NCBI GenBank assembly: GCA_037447655.1
Contig: JBBHKE010002884.1
Span: 62,001-126,000 of the forward strand
Direction: 5' to 3'
Source: Zygnema cylindricum
Lineage: Eukaryota; Streptophyta; Zygnematophyceae; Zygnematales; Zygnemataceae
DNA length: 64,000 bases
In this document: piece by piece, positions 31,644 through 41,714 of the stretch
Layout of the letters: each line of letters begins with the position of its first letter
Position numbering within the stretch: the first letter of the stretch is position 1
The notes under the pieces: generated by a model
Databases searched by the model: none
Told to the model about the DNA's origin: nothing
The model's input: only the letters and a program-made list of their open reading frames with translations
Program-made: the position numbers and the translations under genes

Positions 31644-33003
31644 GGTTATGGGCCCACCATCTAGGGTGCCTATGTTTGATGGAACAGACTTCACTTATTG
31701 GGAGTTTACGATGGAGGGATTGCTTTTCGAGAAGCACTTGTGGGGAATTGTTTCGGGACAAGTGAGGTGTCCGCCACCCGGCTTTGGTGGAGCTCACTAT
31801 GGAGAATCATCTGGGGCTGCCCAGAAAACCAACCGGAGTTCAGGTGCAACGGAAGGTGAAGGGAAGATCATTACCGTGGAAGGGGAAATAGGGGAGAAGG
31901 ATAAAGGGACACCTATGGTGAGGGGAGCTAAGATCTCGCATACGGTTCCACTTGTGGGGGTTATAACTGAACCAAAAACTGAAGAAAATGATAGAAAAAT
32001 TTGGGAATATAAAAACACTATAGCAAAACATCTCATACTTAGATATGTGTCTAAGTCTATAGCTATCACTCTTTTAAATCTAACCAAGTCGTCGGAAATT
32101 TGGGACACACTAATTCAGATTTATAAGAGTGAGACTATACAGACGCAGCAATTAGTAAAACAGGAAATAAAGGCCTATGTTTATAAAGGCGGTAGCATGA
32201 TAGAGTTTTGCAATGATATTGCTGCGTTATATGTTGAGCTAGCTAGTACGGGATATGTAGAATCTGAGGACAGGAAGATTAATACACTAATCATGAAGCT
32301 CCCAGATGAGTACGAAGACATCATTTACCGTATGCAGGGAATGGATGTCTCCTCGTGGACTTGGAGCATTACCATGGGAATAATTCTTGTGAGAGAAAGC
32401 ACTTTGGAGCTTCGTAGGGGAAGTGAAAGGGTGACTGCATTTACAGCTGGTGGTGACTGGCGGAAGCGTGATGTGAGGAACGGCGGTGACGAGCGGAAGC
32501 GTGATGAAAGGAAGAAGGACAAAGGTAAACCTTATCGGAACTTCGGTGGAAAGAGAGGGAGAGGAAAAGAAAGGGGAGCTTTGAAACAAGGGGTTTGCTT
32601 CGCTTGTAGGAAACCGGGTCACTATATGGAGGAGTGTCCTCGTTTGGAAGAACTTAGAAGTTGGAGTGTGAATGAGGAGGAAGAAGGGGAAGAGGAGAAA
32701 GAGGATGAAAAAATCTTGGAGCTTCTTCACATCGGTAGAATGGAGAAGAGAGAAAAGTACACAGAAATTCCACGAAGGCAACAGTGTGCTTTTGGAGGTA
32801 TAAGGGAAGTAAAGAGAGAGGAGGTACTTGAGGATGTGGAGGAGTGTAAAGTGTATGACTTAGAAATGAGAAAGTCAGAACTAGGATCAATAAGTGAAAA
32901 CGGGAAAAATAAAATTAATGAGGATAATTTTATAGGTAGTTTGGAATTAGAAAACTGGTCGAAAGGGAGACTTCAACGGATTCCGAGGAAAGGGGAGAAG
33001 TGA
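31624..33003 (+). CDS. Copia-D Gag, intact 459 codons
   Basis: The ATG at 31624 lies 20 bp before the LTR end. Translation runs MEPIEFQ, through the primer site VMGPPSR, then FTYWEFTMEGLLF and the capsid region of copia Gag (UBN2/gag_pre type; YVYKGGSMIEFCNDIAALYV near residue 180, LIMKLPDEYEDIIYRMQGM near 222). A basic linker rich in Arg/Lys/Gly follows (about 285-325), then the CCHC knuckle CFACRKPGHYMEEC near 330, then an acidic tail that keeps the RRQQCAFGGIRE segment normally just upstream of protease. The frame ends at TGA 33001-33003. No stop interrupts it, unlike every other gag in the window. An earlier in-frame GTG exists, but ATG is the better start. Gag would package RNA into cytoplasmic particles. 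Confidence 0.85.
   Translation: MEPIEFQVMGPPSRVPMFDGTDFTYWEFTMEGLLFEKHLWGIVSGQVRCPPPGFGGAHYGESSGAAQKTNRSSGATEGEGKIITVEGEIGEKDKGTPMVRGAKISHTVPLVGVITEPKTEENDRKIWEYKNTIAKHLILRYVSKSIAITLLNLTKSSEIWDTLIQIYKSETIQTQQLVKQEIKAYVYKGGSMIEFCNDIAALYVELASTGYVESEDRKINTLIMKLPDEYEDIIYRMQGMDVSSWTWSITMGIILVRESTLELRRGSERVTAFTAGGDWRKRDVRNGGDERKRDERKKDKGKPYRNFGGKRGRGKERGALKQGVCFACRKPGHYMEECPRLEELRSWSVNEEEEGEEEKEDEKILELLHIGRMEKREKYTEIPRRQQCAFGGIREVKREEVLEDVEECKVYDLEMRKSELGSISENGKNKINEDNFIGSLELENWSKGRLQRIPRKGEK
31644..31659 (+). other. Copia-D primer binding site, read as gag codons
   Basis: GGTTATGGGCCCACCA directly after the LTR, identical to that of Copia-A. The first G completes the Gln codon begun by the last two LTR bases; the rest encodes V-M-G-P-P. 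Confidence 0.8.
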
Positions 33004-33494
33004 AACTAGAAGGGGTTTTAAAGGATAAGGGAGAAGAGGAATATTTAATGAAAGGTTTAGGGGAGGAGAAATATTTATTGGGAATATATTTAGAAAGTGA
33101 GAGTGGAAAGATCTCCATGGAAGAGAGTGAGGAAAGTTCATGTTTTGGGGGTAATGGGTTTGACATCACTAAAGGGAGTGATGATATTTATGAAGGTGTG
33201 CCTGTAAAAGGGTTAGCCTCAGGATGTGTGTTGCAGATTGGAGATGGGGCTGGCTGTTTAAATTGCAAGAGGGAAATCGGATTTAGTGTGGATGGAAAAG
33301 AGATGAGGTGGATAAAATCTTTGCTCGGATTTATAATAAGTGGGATGCTAAATGAAATGTGTGATGCAATTATTATTTCATTTCATCTAATGCATTGTTT
33401 TAAATACGAGAGCATATTTGTTAAATTATATAAAAGGAAAAAGAAAAGAAAAAAGGAAAAAGGGGAGGGAGTGTTTTGTTTATTTTGTTTGTAA
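33000..33494 (+). pseudogene. Copia-D in-frame pol remnant (RT/RNase H scraps)
   Basis: A frame in the -1 register relative to gag, touching its stop, keeps collapsed copia pol: GLGEEKYLLGIYLE recalls the RT GLGEAKYILGIQ block. SGCVLQIGDGAGC recalls RNase H SGYVLYVGDGACC. MRWIKSLLG and a degenerate DNQAAI/HHFK segment follow. There is no YVDD and no catalytic RNase H Asp/Glu set, so no enzyme is expected. That about 160 codons remain open despite large deletions is notable. Ends at TAA before a Lys-rich run. Confidence 0.6.
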
Positions 33495-33529
33495 TAGTTG
33501 AAAGGAAGTAGAATAGAAAATAATGGGAG

Positions 33530-34839
33530 TGTTGATATTTGGGTATTTTCTAGGTCTTTATTAGATAGAAAATAGTAGAGGCAGTCTGCCCCTGACTCCC
33601 TTCTCCAAGCCCCCACACTTGTCGTAGTCACTGAAGGCTGGAAAGGGAGCTAGAGCCATGGCTGCCTAGGCTCTCCAGAGAGACAGGAATAGATAATATA
33701 GGTATGTTTACCAAAATGGAAGTTGACGGACCCAGGAATTGATCCTGGTACCTACCGTCGGAGAATCGTCCCATAGGAGTTAGCTTTGTCCATTTAGTCT
33801 AGGACCAGTGCTAGAACATATAGGGTTTGATAGATATTTATATAGTTACAGGTAGGGAATTCCATTTAACTGGGTTACGGTCTATAGAACATAGAATCAG
33901 TTGTACTATTAGTACCGGACGAAACAAATAGTACGGACATTTGTTTCGACGGTTCGTATTTAATCTCTATATGAATCGGACGGCCGTGGTTAGCGCCGGT
34001 CTCGAGGAAAGGACAGTTTGGCGGTTTGCGGACTCCGCCACTCCGGATGACACGTGGCAACAACGTACTGGATTACGGAATTTACGGAACGGCAGAAAAC
34101 AAATCCGGAAGTGACAAATGTCGCACTATGGCGACATCGTACAATGTACGTACAGAAAGTACTCCGGCACTAGTACTTTCTTGTACGGTACCGTTTTCTA
34201 ACGCGGCATGACCTGGCGCCACGTGGAGAGATAAGATTTGGAGGCAGGAATTCCGGAGAATACAAGAGCGAATCCAGATAGGACATTTGTTGACTTTTGA
34301 GCCATGTCGTACGATGTCCTTACAAAAGGTACACCGGCATCTGTACCTTTATGTACTATACAGTAATGTGATTGGTCCGTACCTCAGAACTAGAGGGTTT
34401 AGAGAGGGGTTTAGAACTTAGAATATTTTTGGTAGGTAGCTGCGTCTCCCAGAGAGCACCTTGTATAAATGTCAAACTTTGGCCAGCCATAACTATCAAT
34501 TCAGTTGACCAAATTTAGTGATTCTTGTTGCTGCGGACTCAGGGGAGTCCAAGCTACACAGGGGTGTAGTCGGTCAGAGTCTTTGCCTGCCTGGGTGGCT
34601 GCATTTCTTAGGGAAAGTCAAAGTGGGTGAATGTGTCCAAATCTCATATTCTAACTTTGCATTCTGTGGTGGAACTGAGCACACAGAAAGTGTTAATTCA
34701 CAAGGGTGAAGCTATATTGGGGTTCTGATTGTCAAGGGGTCAATCATTTGGGTTTATATCAAGTTGGAGTCGGCACTATCTAGATTAGCTTCCTTTGGAC
34801 CTGCGACTTCTGTGTGGCAATGGAGCCCATAGAATTTCA
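33530..34839 (+). repeat. Copia-D 3' LTR
   Basis: Preceded by the purine tract at 33517-33529. Same length as the 5' LTR. Differences are single substitutions such as GTCCTTACAAAAG against GTCCGTACAAAAG. TATAAA is at 34464-34469. Confidence 0.92.
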
Positions 34840-35523
34840 ACTTTCTGTACGGCCTATGTACGACAAGGCCATAAGTGGACGCGTGTATACTTTCCACTCA
34901 TCCGTACGTTCTTCGGAATTCCCGCGACCGAATGATGTCTCCCCACGTGGCGCCAGGTGATGCCACGTCACTAAATGCCAAAGTGACCACTCCGGGATTT
35001 CGGCGATGATGTGCGCCGTTCGATTATATGCGAAACGTAATCTTGGCCGGAATAAATACTTGCGCGATATTTGTTCCGATGTAGAAATAAAATGCGTGGT
35101 ATCCGTTTTGAATTAGCGTCGTAAAACTGTATATATGTACGTCGTAAACAGTTTTAGTTAAATGAACTTTATCGTTTCGAACTAAATATATATCTATCAC
35201 ATACCATAGCACTTAGCATTGGTCCTAGTCTATTAGGATAAAGCTGACCGCTACCGGTCGATTTGACGAACCGCAGGTACCGGGATCAAATCTCTGGTCC
35301 GTCAAGTATATTTTTAGTAACCTACTAAAAATAGTTGTTTGTTGAACTAAGGCAGCCATGGATCAACCTCTCTCTCTTTCCTTCAGTGACTACAACAAGT
35401 ATGGGGGCTAGAGAGCGGAGGTGGAGGCAGGCTGTCCGTCCTTTTCTTTTTCCTTTTATAAAAACATATTTAAACCTAGAAAATACTCTAGAAATCTATA
35501 AATTTCCACACTCCCCTTATTTT

Positions 35524-38500
35524 CTAGTCTAATTTTAATTTTTCTTTCAACCCGCATTTTTCCCGACAATATTTTAGTTTAGGATAGGGCACAAGTTTTG
35601 TCATCATGTCAGCCACCATTTCTTCATCAGGTCTATACACAAGATTTAGAATTTTATTTTCAACTTTTTCTCTTACGAAGCTTAATCTTATGTCCATATG
35701 TTTTTCTTTGAAATGGTGTTTTGGATTGGCTGCAATTGCAATTGCAGCTTGGTTATCGCAAAAGATTTCATGCACTCCCTCCTTCATAAATCCCAGTTCT
35801 TGTAACAATGATTTCACCCACATTATCACTCCTCCTTCTACACTCCCATCACTTACTTTTTTCAAGTCCATGGGAGTGGTACAACTGTTAGCATTTTCCA
35901 TCTGGAATTTCTCAAGCATATTACCTATTGCTTCTTTCTGAGTAAGTCTGATAATCTTCTTCCCTCTATCTCTCTCCATTTGGATCCCCAAAATATATTT
36001 TGCCTCCCCTAAATCCTTCATATCAAATCTGCCCTTAAGATCTTTCTTTAGCCTATTGATATTATCTAAAGACTTACTTAACACAAGCAGATCATCCACA
36101 TAAATTGCAATAAAAATGACACCATTCTCATCTTCAAACATATAGATAGAATGGTCAGAGCTGATACGGATGTATCCCAGATCGGTGAGAAACTCATCTA
36201 GTTTCTTATTCCACTGTCGGGGAGCCTGTTTCAGTCCATATAAGGACTTTATGAGCCTGCACACTTTGCTCTCTTCTCCTTCTTCCACAAACCCCTCGGG
36301 TTGCCTCATAAAAATTTCTTCCTCTAACTCACCATTAAGAAAAGCAGTCTTAATATCCATCTGGTGAATTTCCATGTCTTCCGCTGCGGCCAGACTGAGG
36401 AGAATCCTTACCGATGGGAACCGAACATTTGGAGCAAAGGTCTCCTCATAGTCAATCCCCTCTTTTTGGGTGAACCCCTTTGCTACCAATCGAGCCTTAT
36501 ACCTCTCAATTGTATTATCTGGGTTCAGTTTTAGTTTAAATACCCATTTACATCCAATAGGTTTTTTCTGTCTGGAGGGCAATCCGCTAGTTCCCAAGTA
36601 TTTGCTTCCATGATAGAAGCCATCTCATCATTTATGGCTCTAATCCATCTTTCTTTCTCTGGACTATTCACTGCCTCTAAGTAAGACTGAGGCTCATCTG
36701 GGTGAGATAGCTTAGTTACCTTATGGGCAGCTTGTTTTTCCTGTATCCTTTTGCTGCTCCTCCTTCCTCCCTCAAACTCTGAAGCTGGAATGGATGGAAG
36801 TCTTGGATTTCTTCTCACTGTCTCATCGGCTCCCCTGTCCATAAAAACCGTATCTTGTCCCGCTTCTTCCATCTCCTCGAAGTCCATAGGAGTATGTGAG
36901 GTTTCCGGTGAGTCTCCTGTATCTTCGATCTCCCCTGAATCTGTAATCACAGTTTCACTCATGTCTTTTTCGGGAACGACTGAGTTCTCCTCACTTTCGG
37001 ACTCAAATCTGATCCTTATCTTCTTTGTATATTTGAAGGGGTCAAATGACTTCCCTTCATCCATGACAACTAAGTGTTTGACCAGAATGATATCTTTCTT
37101 TGCTAAGTCATAGACTCTATATCCCTTAACATCCTCATCATATCCCACAAAGTATCCAGGTTTTCCCTTAGCATCTAGTTTCCAGTTTTTCCTATCCGTG
37201 TCAAGACTGTAAACTTGGCTACCAAATACTTTAAGGTGTGAGATATCTGGTTTCCTTCCAACCCATCTCTCATAAGGTGTCACTCCCTTTACAGCTGAGG
37301 TAAGGACTCTATTTTTAATATAGTTGGCACAGTTCATTGCCTCTGCCCAAAATCTCTTTCCTATTTTCTTGTCTGCCAACATACTACATGCACTATCTCC
37401 TAGTGTTCTATTCAACCTCTCAGCTACCCCATTTTGTTCTGGGTTATATGGTACAGTTTTCTGGTGCTGCACTCCCTCATCTCTCAAATATTCCTCAAAC
37501 TCGTTAGAGGTATATTCCCCCCCATTATCACTCCTTATCCTTTTAATGGGGGTTTCATGCAACTTCTCACTCCAAGCTTTATATTCTTTGAAGTAAGTTG
37601 ATGCTTCAGACTTTGTTTTCAGAAAGTAGACTCTAGAGTATCTAGACCAGTCATCAGTTATTGTCATCATTAACCTCTTTCCTCCAACCGAAGGTACTTT
37701 TGCAGGCCCCCAAATATCTGTGTGGACTAAATCTAATACTTTCTCACCTCTATATGTGGCGGCTTTGGGAAAGGGAAGTATGTGAGCCTTACCTTGAGCA
37801 CAACCACTACAATCATCCATCATTTCATTATCCCCAAACTCAATGCCATCTACTACCCCAAGTTTTTTCATTTCCCTTAACCTATCAAAATGTACATGCC
37901 CCAACAGCTTATGCCAAATCATCACCTTAGGAACACCAACATAGCAAGCATTCTTCTTTTCATTACTCAAGTTAAGCCTAAACATTCCTTGGCTACCCTT
38001 ATCTGCTGTGAAGTAAACTTCATCCCCATACTTAGCTGTAAAGACTCCCTTTCTGGTGAAGGTATCAAACTCTTTGTCATCTAACACAGACGTAGAGACA
38101 AGGTTTTTACTCAGCTGTGGAATGTAAAGTACATCTGAGAATGTAAGTATAGAAGTCTTACCCTCTACCAAGACTTTCAGATCTACTGATCCCACTAGAT
38201 CTGTAGTAACCACTCTCCCATCCCCATACTCTATCTCTATAGTAGGAATCTTTCTTAACTTAGTGAAGAGTTCTTTATCACGACACATATGCATGGATGC
38301 ACCTGAGTCGATGATCCATCCTTCCTGTGGAGCTTCCCGGATGGCTCCAAGGGCACACTTCTGCCTCCGAGGAATCTCCTTCTCCTCCAAACTCTCGTCA
38401 AGAAGAAGCTCCCCATCCTCCTCAGAGGACTCATCCTCGGTTTCTCCTGACACCTTTGTAACCACAAGTGCCTTTTTCTTCCCTCCGGAAGAACCCCCTC

Positions 38501-39452
38501 CACGGTTCTCTTGGAGCCTCAGCTCTGATAGCTTGACACAATCTGCAATAAAGTGCCCCGGCTTTTTGCAATAATGACAAAGACCCTTTGGGGGCCTTTG
38601 TCCCCCTGAATGATCTCTTTCCCCTCTATAAGGTTTCTTCGGGTCCTTTCCCCATCGGTCCCCTCCTACTGCTAGAGCTTGAATGCTCTTTCCTCCTCTC
38701 CTAATCTCCATTGTGTTTTCCTGCACAAGTATCATCCTGACTACTGTGTTCCATTTCCATGAACTATCAGGCATTCCCTGTACTCGGTACACTAAGTTTT
38801 CGAACTCATTTGGTAATTTCATGATAAGGGTGTTAACTTTCATTTTCATTGTACCTATCCACCCGGCACTTTCCATTTCTGTATACAAACAAGAAAGATC
38901 ATTACAGTTATCTAACATCTTTCCTCCTTTGTAAGTGTAACTCAATAGCTTTTGCTCAGCCAACTGGAGCTCCTGAATTGTTCCAGCTCTATAAATTTCC
39001 ACCAAACTCACCCACAACTCCTCGGCCTTGTAAATGTGAAGATGAGGAGTGGCCAAACCTTGAGTGAGGTGCCTCAGAATGAAGTTCTTGGCAGCCATGT
39101 TTACATCCTCCCACATTTGAGTATCGTTCTCCACGGTCTTCACGATTGCCGCTCCCGATACTGTGGCAATGGGAGTAAGGGGTGTCTCCTTCCCTTTCCC
39201 CTTTTCGGACACACTGCTGTCCCCATCATCTGTCTCCTCCGCCGAGGCAGCCGTTGTTGCAGGAAACCTTACTCCCCCAAATCCTGGTGGAGTTCCTAAA
39301 GGTGGACGTTTCACTTGTCCACTGACGATACCCCACTATCATTTTTCACTCAAAGCTCCCATCATCATGGCTTCCCAATAGATGAACCCAGATCCATTGA
39401 AGGTGGGCACCCTAGAGGGTGGGCCCATAACCTGCAATTCTGTGTCCTCCAT
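35524..39452 (-). pseudogene. Copia-E gag-pol polyprotein (nearly open)
   Basis: The ATG at 39452-39450 lies in the LTR (MEDTELQ, then VMGPPSR). TGA-TAG at 39341-39336 interrupts early gag. From 39314 a 927-codon run covers gag, knuckle CHYCKKPGHFIADC, protease IIDSGASMHMC, integrase (HKLLGHVHFD, CSGCAQGK, VHTDIWGPAK, RSDNGGEYTS, PEQNGVAERLNRTL) and the linker GGRRSSKR. A one-base slip in the A-run near 36560 shifts to the RT frame (KPIGCKWVFKLKLN), with IYVDDLLVLSKS near 36090. At about 35822 an in-frame deletion joins RT directly to MWVKSLLQELGF, removing RNase H catalytic residues (SDASYGD, EAEYMA). The C-terminus DNQAAIAIAANPKHHFK is intact. Confidence 0.9.
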
Positions 39453-40465
39453 TGGACCACAGAATACAGAAAGCCTCTAGATAGTATTTAACTAACCCAC
39501 TTTAAGCCACAACCACTGCTGCCCAAGAAGGCAAACTGACAATTTGACTGCATCCCTGTGTAGCCTGGACTCCCCTGAGTCCGTAGAAAAAAGAATCACT
39601 GAAAACGGCCAACCAGGCGATAAGTTATAGGGTGGCAAAGATGCCAATTTATACAAACTCTCTGAGAGAGAGGACTATCTACCTAAATTTTCCTAAGTCC
39701 TAGTTTTTCCTAATTCCCTCTCACAGCTCCTATCTACTGCCTGTACGAACCAATCACAAAACTGTATAGTACTAGAAAGTACTACTGCCGATGTACTTTG
39801 TGTACGGCCTATGTACGACAAGGCCATAAGTGGACGCGTGTATACTTTCCACTCATCCGTACGTTCCTCGGAATTCCCGCGACCGAATGATGTCTCCCCA
39901 CGTGGCGCCAGGTGATGCCACGTCACTAAATGCCAAAGTGACCACTCCGAGATTTCGGCGATGATGTGCGCCGTTGGATTATATGCGAAACGTAATCTTG
40001 GCCGGAATAAATACTTGCGTGATATTTGTTCCGATGTAGAAATAAAATGCGTGGTATCCGTTTTGAATTAGCGTCGTAAAACTGTATATATGTACGCCGT
40101 AAACAGTTTTAGTTAAATGAACTTTATCCTTTCGAACTAAATATATATCTATCACATACCATAGCACTTAGCATTGGTCCTAGTCTATTAGGATAAAGCT
40201 GACCGCTACCGGTCGATTTGACGAACGGCAGGTACCGGGATCAAATATCTGGTCCGTCAAGTATATTTTTAGTAACCTACTAAAAATAGCTGTCTGTTGA
40301 ACTAAGGCAGCCATGGATCAACCTCTCTCTCTTTCCTTCAGTGACTACAGCAAGTATGGGGGCTAGAGAGCGGAGGTGGAGGCAGGCTGTCCGTCCTTTT
40401 CTTTTTCCTTTTATAAAAACATATTTAAACCTAGAAAATACTCTAGAAATCTATAAATTTCAACA
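39433..40465 (-). repeat. Copia-E 5' LTR (right)
   Basis: TGCAATTCTGTGTCC to AAATTTCAACA, next to the primer-site complement GGGTGGGCCCATAACC (39417-39432). TATA complement TTTATA at 39648-39653. GTAC cluster near 39790-39865, G-box CCACGTGGC near 39898, tRNA-like block 40195-40265, conserved CAGTGACTAC(A)GCAAGT block near 40338. Confidence 0.9.
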
Positions 40466-40711
40466 GTTTTCAGGAAGTAGACTCTAGAATATCTAGACCA
40501 ATCATCAGTAATTGTCAGCATATACCTCTTCCCCCCATCCGAAGGTACTCTGGCTGGTCCCCAGATATCTCTGTGTACCAGATCTAGTATTTTCTCACCC
40601 CTATATGTGGCAGTTTTGGGAAAAGGAAGTCTATGAGCCTTACCTTAGGCACAGCCACTAAAATCATCCATCATTTCATTATCCCCAAAATTAATGCCTT
40701 CTACCACACCG

Positions 40712-41714
40712 TGTTTAAATTAGAAGGCTTTCTTATGTATTTTCTAGGTTTCTTAAGTAATCTAAGATGAGGAAGGAAAAAGCAAAGGCATCCTGCTTTT
40801 TTTATTGTTCTCTCTAGCCCCTATACTTGTCGTAGTCACTAGAGGTTGAAGAAGAAGCTACATCCATGGCTGCATATGCTTCTCCTAGAGTAAGCAGTCA
40901 GTCCTTTGTTAAACTTACAAAAAAGGTTAACGGACCCAGGATTTGATCTTGGTACCTACCGTCCCTCCAAATAGCCCGACATCGTTACCATGTAGCCTAG
41001 CACCTGTGTTGAAGTATATAGGGTACGATAGCTAGTTAAAGATGTGCAAATAGGAAAGTTCATTTAACTGACGAACGAACCACAATCACATAGACACAGT
41101 TAGATACAATCACATCGAAAAGTACTGCTTGTATTTTAACGGCTACAAATTAAGGTCGATATCAATCGGACGGCGGAGGAAGAAGCCAGCATCGCGGAAT
41201 GAACGTTTTGGCGGTTTGTGGTCACAGCCACACTGGGTGACACGTGGCAACCTGACATTCGATGGTGGCGTCTTCGGGACATACCATGGCGAATCCAGAC
41301 ATGGCAGGAGTCGTCTCGTTGGCCATGTTCGTACAATTGCCGTACAGAAAGTACTCCAGGCCAAGTACTTTTTTGTACTGTACACTTAATTGATTGGCTC
41401 CGTACTTCAGTAGTAGAGGGTTAAGAGAGGGGTTCAGGACTTTGAAAATATAGGTAGCAGCCTCTCTCCCAGAGCGCTTTTGTATAAAAGGCCATCTTTG
41501 ACCATTGATAATTTACTGCTCAGGGGAGAAAATCCAAGGATTCTTTTTGTGGCAGACTCAGGGGATTCAACTCTATCAAAGGGTTCAGTTTGGTCAGTCT
41601 GCATTTTGTCAGAGTGTCAGCAATACTCACACAAAAGACTTAGGGATTGAGGTTATCCTATAGGCTTTTGGTAAGCTGCCTACTCTGAGTACCAATGGAG
41701 GTGTCAGAGTTGTA
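40712..41714 (+). repeat. Copia-H 5' LTR (own group)
   Basis: TGTTTAAATTAGAAGG to GAGTTGTA, where the final CA has become TA. Blocks: ACTTGTCGTAGTCACT near 40827, tRNA-like block 40927-41010, CACGTGGCA near 41241, GTAC cluster near 41332-41405, a canonical TATAAAA at 41483-41489, gag ATG at 41695. Confidence 0.8.

Larger units (their letters stand above)
30334..34839 (+). mobile_element. Copia-D: young gag-only LTR element (TR-GAG type)
   Basis: Two LTRs of exactly 1310 bp and a perfect ACTTT duplication (30329-30333 and 34840-34844), with about 11 differences between the LTRs by eye (about 99 percent identity). The internal region is only 1886 bp: primer site, one intact gag frame, short in-frame pol remnants and the purine tract AAAATAATGGGAG. 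Protease, integrase and nearly all RT are missing, so the element would need enzymes from a relative. It is the most recent insertion in the nest. Confidence 0.92.
29967..35510 (-). repeat. Copia-E 3' LTR (left), interrupted by Copia-D
   Basis: Parts 29967-30333 and 34845-35510. Starts TGCAATTCTGTGTCC, ends AAATTTCCACA. The TATA complement TTTATA lies at 30182-30187. Next to the Copia-D junction the sequence GATGTACTTTCTGTACGGCC is restored when one ACTTT is removed, matching the right LTR near 39790. Confidence 0.88.
29967..40465 (-). mobile_element. Copia-E: full-length element, GTTTT duplication
   Basis: Minus-strand element with LTRs at 29967-35510 (interrupted) and 39433-40465 and perfect GTTTT (29962-29966 and 40466-40470). 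Both LTRs are 1033 bp once Copia-D is removed, and differ at about 20 positions by eye, so the insertion is fairly young. Its coding region is among the best preserved here. Copia-D later inserted into its left LTR. Confidence 0.92.
29816..40711 (-). pseudogene. Copia-F integrase fragment, split by Copia-E
   Basis: Two pieces of minus-strand integrase, 29816-29961 and 40466-40711, join in register around the Copia-E insertion: the break falls at the codons between FK(T) and FRKSR-type residues, seen intact in Copia-E near 37618. The pieces encode the SDNGGEYTS region and the GPA(R/K)VPS...CSGC...HILPFP-type zinc-finger side. Stops and substitutions are present. It is the oldest layer of this nest. 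Confidence 0.75.

Noticed and set aside
33000-33494. An envelope-like gene after Copia-D gag.
   Set aside because: The residues align with collapsed RT and RNase H blocks; no signal peptide or membrane segment is present.
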